Shown one piece after another: positions 1 through 7,661 of a stretch of DNA of 64,000 bases. This stretch comes from JAFALK01 sp036500605 (lineage in GTDB: Bacteria > Pseudomonadota > Gammaproteobacteria > Burkholderiales > Burkholderiaceae_C), in NCBI GenBank assembly GCA_036500605.1, contig DASYBU010000024.1:1-64000 (forward strand), read 5' to 3'. The position numbers and the translations under genes are program-made. The notes below the pieces were generated by a model, which was not told the origin of the DNA, did no database searches, and saw only the letters and a list, made by a program, of their open reading frames with translations. The first letter of the stretch is position 1. Every line of letters starts with the position of its first letter.

Positions 1-350
1 GAGAGGTCGCGATATGACCATGGATGATATGGACTGGAGGTGTTAACCGCGAAAAACACAAAAAACGCAGAGAGAAAAGGCCATCAAGTCTTTGCGTTCT
101 TTGCGGTTCATTCCCACTGGTTGCGCAGGAAGTCTTACGTATAGTCCCTGCCTGCACGAGAACGGTTTTCGGTTTTGAGAATTGTGCGGTTGGAGCGCGT
201 CCTTCGGTAAACTTTTCTTGCTCCCCTCAGTTTGATCGGAAGTGAGCGATGGGTCGCATTTTACGTATTAACGAAGCGAAAAGAGACCCGATCTGGAAGT
301 GGCGATATTTAGCCATTGGCAACGTTCCTGCTTTCGCAGGCCTGACATCC
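1..350. other. Non-coding leader before the first kinase gene
   Basis: No convincing gene is seen here. The stretch holds an inverted-repeat element at 45-108 (listed separately) and a small perfect hairpin at 327-340 (CCTGC-TTTC-GCAGG). An open frame runs through 249-350 into the kinase, but its translation around the hairpin (VPAFAGLTS) looks like the read-through of a common extragenic palindrome rather than protein. The window starts inside this intergenic region, so any upstream gene is out of view. Confidence 0.5.
45..108. repeat. Extragenic inverted-repeat element
   Basis: The left arm starts AACCGCGAAAAACAC and the right arm ends TTCTTTGCGGTT, so the ends are reverse complements over about AACCGC and imperfectly further in. 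Each arm is internally repetitive (AAAAACGCAGAG-like units). Similar 'CGCAGAG...' inverted repeats are scattered between genes in many environmental bacteria. It encodes nothing and has no visible transposase, so it is best seen as a REP/MITE-like extragenic repeat. Its copy number in this genome is unknown from one window. Confidence 0.45.
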
Positions 351-1964
351 ATGCCCGTGCAAATCACAGCCATATCCCAGCAAAACGAAGGTCCGACAGA
401 GGCGACTTATCGCAGCATCGTCGAACACGCCATCGAGGGCATTTTCCAGACGACGCCCGACGGCCAGTACCTGCTGGCCAACCCGGCCCTCGCCCAGATT
501 TACGGCTACGCTTCCACGGATGAGCTCAAAGGCAACGTGAAGGAGATCGCCCGGCAGCTTTATGTCGACCCCAACCGGCGCGCCGAGTTTGTCCGCCGGA
601 TGAACGAGAGCGACGCGGTCTGGGGCTTCGAATCGCCGATCTATCGCAAGGACGGCGCGGTCATCTGGATTTCGGAAAATGTCCGCGTCATTCGCAATGC
701 CGACGGCACGGTGCGTTACTACGAAGGGACCGTTGAAGACATTACCGCGCGCAAGCGCGCCGAGGAAGAGCTGCGCCGGGCGAAAGACGCCGCGGAGGAA
801 GCGAGCCGCTCGAAGAGCCAGTTCCTGGCAAACATGAGCCATGAGTTGCGCACGCCGCTCAACGCCATTCTGGGCTTTGGTCAGTTGCTGGACCAGAACA
901 ACGGCAGCGGCATGACCCCGGAGAAGCACCACGCCTTTGTCGACCACATCGTGCAGGCCGGCCACCACCTACTAGCTCTCATCAACGACATTCTCAATTT
1001 CGCGCAGATCGAGGCCGGCCAACTCTCACTTTCGCTGGAACCTGTGCCTTTGGACGACGTGCTGGATGAATGCGGGACCATGATGGAGCCTATCGCCACC
1101 AAGCGCGACGTTCACCTGCTGATGCCTTCCAGCGCGAAGCTGATCGTTCAGGCCGACCGCACCCGGCTGCGGCAGGTCCTGCTCAACCTGTTGTCCAACG
1201 CGATCAAGTACAACCATGAGCACGGATCAGTCTTCGTCCACTGTCGGCGCATTGAGACAGATCGGGTTCGAGTCACCGTACAAGACACTGGCATCGGCCT
1301 GAACCCCGAACAACTTTCGGCCTTGTTTCAGCCCTTCAATCGACTCGGACAGGAGGCCGGCATCCATGAAGGTACTGGCATCGGCCTCGTTGTCACCAAA
1401 CATTTGGTGGAGCTCATGGGCGGGCAAATGGGTGTCACCAGCGAGAAAGGTACCGGCAGCGCCTTCTGGATCGAGATGCGTGCATCGGCAGTTGGCGAGA
1501 ATGCCCTGACGCCCTCGGACGCGATATTGCTCGCGACCACCGAGGTGCCAGGAAGCGCAAACCCTATGGAGCCCACGGCTTGCACCGTGCTCTGCGTGGA
1601 CGACAACCCGGCCAGCGTGCGTCTGATTCAAGAGGCCCTGGCCTCTCGCAAAGATGTGCGTTTGCTCGTCGCGGGCAACGGCAAGCTCGGCGTCAGCATG
1701 GCGCGCCAGTACATGCCCGACGTGATCCTGATGGACAACAACATGCCGCTCATGACGGGCGTGGCGGCGCAAGCGTTGCTGAGCAAGGATCCGGCAACGG
1801 CGCATATCCCCATCATCGCCACCAGTGCCAATGCGATGCGTGAAGCCATCGAAAACGCCCTGGCCGCCGGCTTCTTTCATTACCTCACCAAACCCATCCA
1901 GCTTGACGAACTGATGACGGTGATGGACTGTGCGATAGAGACCGGTCGCCAGCGGCGGCGCTAA
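351..1964 (+). CDS. PAS hybrid sensor histidine kinase with C-terminal receiver
   Basis: This is a cytoplasmic hybrid histidine kinase of about 537 residues with no membrane segment. A PAS domain (about residues 18-135) is followed by a short coiled linker and a HisKA box (SHELRTPLN, His at about 164). A HATPase_c domain shows the N box (NLLSNAIKYN) and G boxes (DTGIGL, GTGIGL). A receiver at about 420-535 has the phospho-acceptor context ILMDNNMP and a conserved KP. An in-frame start exists at 249, but residues 1-34 of that version lie over an extragenic palindrome and do not resemble PAS, so the ATG at 351 is preferred, although its Shine-Dalgarno is weak. The stimulus is unknown; the PAS may bind a small ligand or sense redox state. 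The final phosphate acceptor may be one of the receiver proteins encoded downstream (inference). Confidence 0.85.
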   Translation: MPVQITAISQQNEGPTEATYRSIVEHAIEGIFQTTPDGQYLLANPALAQIYGYASTDELKGNVKEIARQLYVDPNRRAEFVRRMNESDAVWGFESPIYRKDGAVIWISENVRVIRNADGTVRYYEGTVEDITARKRAEEELRRAKDAAEEASRSKSQFLANMSHELRTPLNAILGFGQLLDQNNGSGMTPEKHHAFVDHIVQAGHHLLALINDILNFAQIEAGQLSLSLEPVPLDDVLDECGTMMEPIATKRDVHLLMPSSAKLIVQADRTRLRQVLLNLLSNAIKYNHEHGSVFVHCRRIETDRVRVTVQDTGIGLNPEQLSALFQPFNRLGQEAGIHEGTGIGLVVTKHLVELMGGQMGVTSEKGTGSAFWIEMRASAVGENALTPSDAILLATTEVPGSANPMEPTACTVLCVDDNPASVRLIQEALASRKDVRLLVAGNGKLGVSMARQYMPDVILMDNNMPLMTGVAAQALLSKDPATAHIPIIATSANAMREAIENALAAGFFHYLTKPIQLDELMTVMDCAIETGRQRRR

Positions 1965-2664
1965 GCCCAAACGCACCTTTCGCATTCAAATCGGCAAGAA
2001 GCATCGACAAAACGCTACAAGCCCTTGCACGCTTCTGCAGCCAAGTCGGAGGCTGCACGGATTTGCGGCAGGAGGCTGAAGATGGATGGCTTCGAGCCGA
2101 TCCTTGATTTCGGCGTTCAGGTCGTCGGCCTCCGTCTGCCGGTCAGCCAGGTACTGCGCTTTCGCCTCTTTGGCTGCCGCTTGATCCTCGCGCCGCTGCA
2201 GATTCGCGCTGTCCACTAATGCGATGTTGGCCGCGGGTTGGTTCTGACGACATGGAGGGGCTGTTTGAGTACGGAACGGCCGACGATGAATGCGGCGATC
2301 GCGTGGGATCAGCTTTGACAACTTCTTCGTCTGCGTATCGCACAAAGCTTCAGTGGATGCCCCCCGAAAACTCTGCCGACAACACTGCGCGCCCGCTTCT
2401 CCAGTTGCGCGCGATCGAAAGTTGTTGGAGGATCGGCCAATAAGAAAAAATTCGAATTGATATTGCTTCAGGGGAGTCTGTCGCATTGATGCGAGTTCCT
2501 GTTCGGAAGTCTCGCCAGATGCGCTAACCCGGAGGCCACTTGGCTGCTATGCATGCAGGTTCTTTGCCTGCGCGTCCAGCGGTCTTCCTGCATTAGAGAG
2601 TCTTCGTGTCGGTTCGGCTGTTCTCATTGCCATCCGTTGCGTCGCGCGATTCGGGAGGCATGCG
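1965..2664. other. 700-bp gap with no intact gene
   Basis: Nothing intact is recognised. On the minus strand, 1986-2200 translates into a short helical, charged stretch that looks protein-like (Ala/Glu/Lys/Asp-rich), but it is followed by non-protein-like sequence and has no good start, so it may be a decayed gene end. The region just before 2665 carries the ribosome-binding site GGGAGG (2653-2658) of the next gene. A promoter for that gene is expected here, but no clear boxes were found. Confidence 0.4.
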
Positions 2665-5244
2665 GTGAAAGTATTGATGGTCGAAGATGAGACGCACGAC
2701 GCCGAGCTGGTCTTGCGCACGATGCGCAAGTCGGGCTTGGTGGTCGAAAGTGTTTGCGTAGATTCGGAATCCAGATTCCGACAAGTCCTGCAGGACTTCG
2801 CGCCCGATGTCATCCTGTCGGACTTCAGCATGCCCTTGTTCGACGGCATGTCAGCGTTGCGCATCGCCCGCGAGCTGGTGCCCGACTTGCCCTTCATCTT
2901 CGTGTCGGGGACGATCGGTGAGGAGCACGCGATAAACGGTCTGAAGAGCGGCGCCACCGACTACGTGCTCAAGGGCAATTTGCTACGCTTGGCCCCAGCG
3001 ATTGAGCGTGCGCTCAAGGACGTGAAGAAGGCGAGAGAGCAGAGGCGCGTCGCCCAGGCGCTGGACTACAGTGAGCAGCGCTTCCGCCTCGCGGCTTCCA
3101 CGGGAGACGTCTGGGACTGGCATGTCGACTCCGGCGAGTCCTACATCCCGCCGCAGTGGAAGCACCGCCACGGCTATGCGGACGAGGAGCTGGCGAACGC
3201 CAGCAGCACCTGGTTCGAGTTGCTGCATCCGGACGATGTCCCAGGCGTGCAGAAGGCGTTGGATGCGCATTTGATTGAGAACACGCCCTATGAAGTCGAG
3301 TTCCGGACGCAGCAGCGCAACGGTGGGCATCGATGGTCGCAAGTCAAGGGCATGGCGTTGCGCGATGCGCAGGGCCAGCCGACGTACATGGCGGGCACGA
3401 TCGTGGACATCACGGAGCGCAAGAATGCCGAATTGCGCGTGTCCCGACTCAATCGCGTGTATGCGCTGCAGAGCGCCATCGGCTCGCTGATCATTCGCGT
3501 CCAAAGCCGGAAGGAGCTGTTCCGTGAGGCCTGTCGTATCGCCGTGGAGACCGCGGGCTTTCTCTATGTCTGGGTGGCGCTGGCCGACTCGGGCGCGCTT
3601 CCCGCCGCCACGCCGGGGCTTGAGGCTCTGCAGGAGGGTGCGCTGCCGGATGACGTCGCCCATGCGGCGCAGGAGCGGCTGCTGGCCGGGCTGGTACGCG
3701 ACGTAGCTTTGTCCGGCGAGAGCCGCTTCGAGGAGGACCTCTCCAAACATCATCCGGAGCTATCGGTCTCGCACGCGGTGGCTGCGCTGCCGCTGCTGGT
3801 CCAGCAACGGGTGGAAGGCGTGCTGGTGTTGCACGCCGCTGGCCTGAGCTTCTTCGACGCCGACGAACGGCGCCTGCTTGGCGAGATGGCCAACGACCTG
3901 TCCTTCGCGCTTGATCATATTGGCAAGTCCGAGCAACTGAACTACGTCGCCTTCTATGACGCTCTCACCGGCCTGGCCAACCGCAGCCTGTTCATGGAGC
4001 ACCTGACGCGGCACCTGGATGTGGCCCGGCGTGAGCAGCGAAAGCTGGCGGTACTTGCGCTTAACGTGGATCGCTTCAAGACTGTCAACGATTCGCTCGG
4101 TTTCGCGGGCGGCGATGAGCTCCTCAAGCAGCTGGCACAGCGCCTGCGCGACTACGCCACCGCCAGCGGCCAGATCGCGCGGATCGACGCCGACCACTTC
4201 GCCATCGTCGTACCCGAGATTCGCACCGAGCAAGGCCTTGCACGCTCGATAGAGCAGGGCATGGGCGCCTGTTTCGGCGAGCCGTTTGAGGTGGCCGGGA
4301 CGGAGTTGCGCATGTCGGCCTGCACAGGCATCTCCGTCTTCCCACACGACGGCGACGGCGCTGACGTGCTGTACCGGCATGCGCTATCCGCTGCCGGCAA
4401 GGCGAGGTCGCGCGGTGAGCGCTACCTGTTCTATTCGCAAGACATGTCGGAGAAGATTGCAGGTACGCTGGCCTTGGAAATGCGACTGCGCCGTGCCATC
4501 CTCAACGAAGAGTTCGTCATGTATTACCAGCCCAAGGTGGAGGCCGGTACCTGGCAGTGGAGCGGCGTGGAAGCGCTGATCCGTTGGAACGATCCAGAGC
4601 ACGGGCTGGTGGCGCCGGGGGAGTTTATTCCGCTTCTGGAAGAGACGGGCCTGATCCGCGAGGTCGGCGCCTGGGCGCTGCAGCAGGCCGTGCGGGACCA
4701 GTTGCGCTGGAAGGCCCTGGGCATTCGCAGCGCTCCGCGAGTAGCGGTCAATGTCTCGGCGATCCAGCTACGCCGTGGCGACTTTGTGGCCACAGTGCGC
4801 GACGCCATCAAGCTCGGGTCGCAACCGCCGAGCCTGGACATTGAGATCACCGAGAGCATCGTGATGGACGACATCGAGACCAACATCGCGCGGCTGAACG
4901 AGGTTCGCGAACTTGGGGTGGGCATTGCCGTGGACGACTTCGGCACTGGCTACTCGTCGCTGCGCTATCTCGCGCAGTTGCCTGCGCAGACGCTCAAGAT
5001 AGACCGCGCCTTCGTGAGCACCATGCTGCTGGAGCCGAACACGATGACCCTGGTCTCCACCGTCATCTCGCTCGCTCACTCGCTGAAGCTCAAAGTTGTT
5101 GCCGAGGGCGTGGAAACCGAAAAGCAGGCGCAATGGCTGCGCCGGCTGCGCTGCGACGAGATGCAGGGCTACTGGTTCAGCCGGCCCATGTCCTTCGAGC
5201 GCATGTCCGAGATGTTGAAGCAGGCCCTCGGAGACGCTGCATGA
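2665..5244 (+). CDS. REC-PAS-GAF-GGDEF(degenerate)-EAL cyclic-di-GMP protein
   Basis: This is an 859-residue soluble response regulator linked to cyclic-di-GMP turnover. The order is receiver (phospho-acceptor in VILSDFSMP, Asp53), PAS (about 140-255), GAF (about 270-425), GGDEF-like (about 430-590) and EAL (about 600-850). The GGDEF signature is replaced by DADHF (residues 508-512), so cyclase activity is unlikely. The EAL domain keeps EALIRW (636-638), NVS, ITES, DDFGTGYSSL, LKID and EGVE, which are the metal and substrate residues of active phosphodiesterases. The likely role is phosphorylation-controlled breakdown of c-di-GMP to pGpG, with the degenerate GGDEF possibly binding GTP as an activator (known in this family, inferred here). 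It starts at GTG 2665, chosen because GGGAGG sits 6 nt upstream. The stop is 176 bp before the deleted receiver gene. Confidence 0.9.
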   Translation: MKVLMVEDETHDAELVLRTMRKSGLVVESVCVDSESRFRQVLQDFAPDVILSDFSMPLFDGMSALRIARELVPDLPFIFVSGTIGEEHAINGLKSGATDYVLKGNLLRLAPAIERALKDVKKAREQRRVAQALDYSEQRFRLAASTGDVWDWHVDSGESYIPPQWKHRHGYADEELANASSTWFELLHPDDVPGVQKALDAHLIENTPYEVEFRTQQRNGGHRWSQVKGMALRDAQGQPTYMAGTIVDITERKNAELRVSRLNRVYALQSAIGSLIIRVQSRKELFREACRIAVETAGFLYVWVALADSGALPAATPGLEALQEGALPDDVAHAAQERLLAGLVRDVALSGESRFEEDLSKHHPELSVSHAVAALPLLVQQRVEGVLVLHAAGLSFFDADERRLLGEMANDLSFALDHIGKSEQLNYVAFYDALTGLANRSLFMEHLTRHLDVARREQRKLAVLALNVDRFKTVNDSLGFAGGDELLKQLAQRLRDYATASGQIARIDADHFAIVVPEIRTEQGLARSIEQGMGACFGEPFEVAGTELRMSACTGISVFPHDGDGADVLYRHALSAAGKARSRGERYLFYSQDMSEKIAGTLALEMRLRRAILNEEFVMYYQPKVEAGTWQWSGVEALIRWNDPEHGLVAPGEFIPLLEETGLIREVGAWALQQAVRDQLRWKALGIRSAPRVAVNVSAIQLRRGDFVATVRDAIKLGSQPPSLDIEITESIVMDDIETNIARLNEVRELGVGIAVDDFGTGYSSLRYLAQLPAQTLKIDRAFVSTMLLEPNTMTLVSTVISLAHSLKLKVVAEGVETEKQAQWLRRLRCDEMQGYWFSRPMSFERMSEMLKQALGDAA

Positions 5245-5420
5245 CGCGGACAAGCGCCGGCCAGGCCGCGACTGTGCAGGCCGGATTGCCGGGCTTGCTT
5301 CGCGCGTCGATCTCGGTCTGCTACCGCAGGTCCCGGGAGGCCTCTGCGCTGCTGACGCATGTCTGGAACGACCGGCTCTCCATCGCCGTGAAGTTCAGCG
5401 CCTTGCGAAGGAGCCCCGAC

Positions 5421-5681
5421 ATGAACACGCCTGAACAAGTTGAGATCCTGTTGGTCGACGATAACGCGGTGCTAACACGTATCAAGGGCGATGCCGGCAC
5501 CCGCCGCATTCCCGTCGTGATCATGACCTCTTCCCAGGAGGAAAGCGACATTGCGCGGACCTACGACCTGGGCGCCAACAGCTACATCGTCAAGCCCCTG
5601 GACTTCGGAGCTATGGTCGATGTGATGCGGCAGGCCGGCTTCTACTGGCTGGCCATCAATCAGCACCCGCTTTCGCGCTAG
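5421..5681 (+). pseudogene. Internally deleted Rcp1-type response regulator
   Basis: The 86-residue product begins like a receiver (VEILLVDDNAV, acidic pocket DD) and ends like one (TRRIPVVIMTSSQEE, then a NSYIVKP lysine motif, then YWLAINQ). It lacks the roughly 55 middle residues that carry the phospho-acceptor aspartate, and the reading frame is preserved across the junction. Members of the Rcp1-like single-domain family, which act with phytochrome- or PAS-type kinases, are normally about 140-150 residues. A strong Shine-Dalgarno (GAAGGAG, 5407-5413) 7 nt before the ATG suggests it is still translated. It cannot be phosphorylated in the usual way. It could be a dead relic or a small protein retaining part of the partner-binding surface. 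The next gene follows 9 nt later. Confidence 0.7.
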
Positions 5682-5690
5682 GAGCGCACC

Positions 5691-7067
5691 ATGTCATCGC
5701 CAATGCCACCAGCAAGCGCCGAAGGGACTGCCGAAGAGGCCGTAGCGCCCACGATCCTGTTCGTGGACGACGAGCCCTCCATTCTCAGCGCGCTGCGCCG
5801 ACTGGTGAGGCCGCAGGGCTACCGCGTGCTGCTGGCCGAGAGCGGCCATGCCGGCCTGGCGCTGTTGGAGGCCGAGACGGTGGACCTCGTGGTCTCGGAC
5901 ATGCGCATGCCGGAGATGGACGGCGCCGCCTTCTTGGAGCGGGTCCGCCAGCGCTGGCCCGAGGCCGGCCGCATCCTGCTCACCGGCTACTCCGACATCA
6001 CCTCGACCATCGCTGCCATCAACGGTGGAGAGATCCAGCGCTATATTTCCAAACCCTGGGACGACCGCGACCTGCTGTTGGCTATTCGCGAGGGCCTGGA
6101 ACGACGGCGCCTGTTGCGCGAGAACGAGCGCTTGCAGCGGCTCACGCAGGCGCAGAACGCCGAGCTCAAGACGCTCAACACCGAGTTGGCCGATCGCGTC
6201 CGGGCTCGGACCAGCGAGCTTGAGCAGGTCAACGGCATGCTGGAGAAATCCTTCGAGCAGTTGCGTGAGAATTTCCTGCTCTCCATCGACGTCTTCTCCG
6301 GCCTGCTGGAGCTGCGCCTGGACGGCATGGCCGGCTACTCGCGCCAGGTGGCCGATCTTGCCCGGCGCATGGCCCGCAAGCTCGGCCCCCGGATGATGCT
6401 GGAGCAGGATGTCCACATCGCCGGCCTGCTGCATGAGATCGGCAAGATCGGCTTGCCCGACGCGCTGCTGCGCAAACCGCTGTCCACCATGAGCAGCGAA
6501 GAGCTGGCGCTGTACCGCAGCCACACGCTGAGTGCCGAAGTGGCGCTGCTGCCATTGGCTCAGTTGCAGCGGGCGGCGCGATTCGTGCGTTCGCAGCACG
6601 AGAGGGTGGACGGCAAGGGCTTCCCGGACGGCCTTGCGGGCGACGAGGTGCCACTGGGCGCGCAGATCGTCGGCGCTGCTGGCGACTATTTTTCTGCGCT
6701 GACGGGCCGCATGGCCGTCAAGCGCTACGAGACGGCTCACGCGCGTGCACTGGTCACGAGCGGCGCCGGCACGCGCTATGCGCCGGAAGTGGTCGCGGCC
6801 TTCGAGCAGGCGGTCCAGGAAGAGCCGGAGATCGTTATGCTCGACCGCGAGGTCAATGCTGCCGAACTGGAAGTCGGAATGACTCTGTCGCGCGATTTGT
6901 TGACCCCCCAAGGCACGCTGCTGCTGGCGGCAGGCTTCGTCTTCGACTCGCGGGTAATACGCCACGTGCGCGAGTTCCGTGCGGGCCGGGATTTGCGGCT
7001 GCGGCTGTTCGTCAGGCTGCCTGGAGCGGGCAGCAGCGCCGATCAGCAGCAGTTGGAGCGCGCATGA
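5691..7067 (+). CDS. Response regulator with variant HD-GYP output domain
   Basis: The 458-residue product is RpfG-like in layout. A receiver (Asp70 in VVSDMRMPEMDG, KP at about 121) is followed by a long coiled coil (about 135-195) and an HD-GYP-related domain (about 200-380) with a C-terminal extension. HD-GYP proteins hydrolyse c-di-GMP using HD, HH and DGxGYP motifs. Here they read HEIGK (248-252), QHERVDGKGF (302-311) and GFP instead of GYP. The HD aspartate is glutamate and the first His of HHE is Gln. The DYFSALT segment is kept. Catalysis may be altered or lost. AGGAG lies 6 nt before the ATG. It forms a run with the following receiver gene (30-nt gap) and the kinase, probably one operon and one phosphorelay. 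Confidence 0.85.
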   Translation: MSSPMPPASAEGTAEEAVAPTILFVDDEPSILSALRRLVRPQGYRVLLAESGHAGLALLEAETVDLVVSDMRMPEMDGAAFLERVRQRWPEAGRILLTGYSDITSTIAAINGGEIQRYISKPWDDRDLLLAIREGLERRRLLRENERLQRLTQAQNAELKTLNTELADRVRARTSELEQVNGMLEKSFEQLRENFLLSIDVFSGLLELRLDGMAGYSRQVADLARRMARKLGPRMMLEQDVHIAGLLHEIGKIGLPDALLRKPLSTMSSEELALYRSHTLSAEVALLPLAQLQRAARFVRSQHERVDGKGFPDGLAGDEVPLGAQIVGAAGDYFSALTGRMAVKRYETAHARALVTSGAGTRYAPEVVAAFEQAVQEEPEIVMLDREVNAAELEVGMTLSRDLLTPQGTLLLAAGFVFDSRVIRHVREFRAGRDLRLRLFVRLPGAGSSADQQQLERA

Positions 7068-7097
7068 GACGCCGCGCACCGTTCCGGAGGTGACCCC

Positions 7098-7661
7098 ATG
7101 AGCGAACGCATTCTTCTCGTCGATGACGAGCCGCAGGTACTCAGCGCATTGCAGCGGCTTCTGCGCCACGGCTTGCGCGATGCGGCGGGCTCGGCCTATC
7201 AGGTCGAGACCTTCACAAGCGCCTGCGCGGCGCTGGAGCGCGCCGCGGATGCGAGCTTCGCGCTGGCCATCTCTGACTACCGGATGCCCGACAAGGATGG
7301 CATCGGCTTCCTGCGCGAGTTGCGCCAGTTGCAGCCCGACTGTGGTCGCATCATCCTGTCCGGCTACGCCGACCTTAACGCGCTGGTCACCGCCATCAAT
7401 GAGATCGGGATCTCGCGTTTCATTTCAAAGCCGTGGACCGACTTCGAGCTGCTGAGCGCGATCCAACAGGCGCTCAGTTTGCGTGCCCTGGCGCTGGAAA
7501 ATCAGCGCTTGGCCGACGAGGTTCGGGTGCAGCGCGGCTTGCTCAGCGCGCAGGACGCCGAGCTGCGGCGACTCGAGCGGATCGAGCCCGGCATCACGCG
7601 CGTACAGTGGGGAGAGGACGGCTCCTTCATTCTTGAGGACCCTGGAGACGTGCGTTTATGA
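7098..7661 (+). CDS. Single-receiver response regulator
   Basis: The 187-residue product has one receiver (DDEP acidic pair at 9-10, phospho-acceptor Asp60 in LAISDYRMPDKDG, KPW lysine motif) followed by a helical tail (about 135-165) and a short acidic end. It resembles the receiver plus coiled coil of the preceding REC/HD-GYP protein (both have SGYAD/TGYSD and SKPW motifs) but lacks an output domain, so it looks like a shortened paralogue or a phosphate-shuttling adaptor. GGAGGTGA lies 4 nt before the ATG. Its stop overlaps the start of the downstream kinase by 4 nt (ATGA), indicating translational coupling and a likely cognate pair. Confidence 0.85.
   Translation: MSERILLVDDEPQVLSALQRLLRHGLRDAAGSAYQVETFTSACAALERAADASFALAISDYRMPDKDGIGFLRELRQLQPDCGRIILSGYADLNALVTAINEIGISRFISKPWTDFELLSAIQQALSLRALALENQRLADEVRVQRGLLSAQDAELRRLERIEPGITRVQWGEDGSFILEDPGDVRL

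Noticed and set aside
24..245. Small plus-strand frame over the first repeat
   Set aside because: Translates an inverted repeat; no ribosome-binding site or family resemblance.
5694..7169. Long open frame on the minus strand (491 codons)
   Set aside because: Antisense to the well-supported receiver/HD-GYP gene; composition is Gln/His/Leu/Arg-rich with no domain, typical of a shadow in GC-rich DNA.
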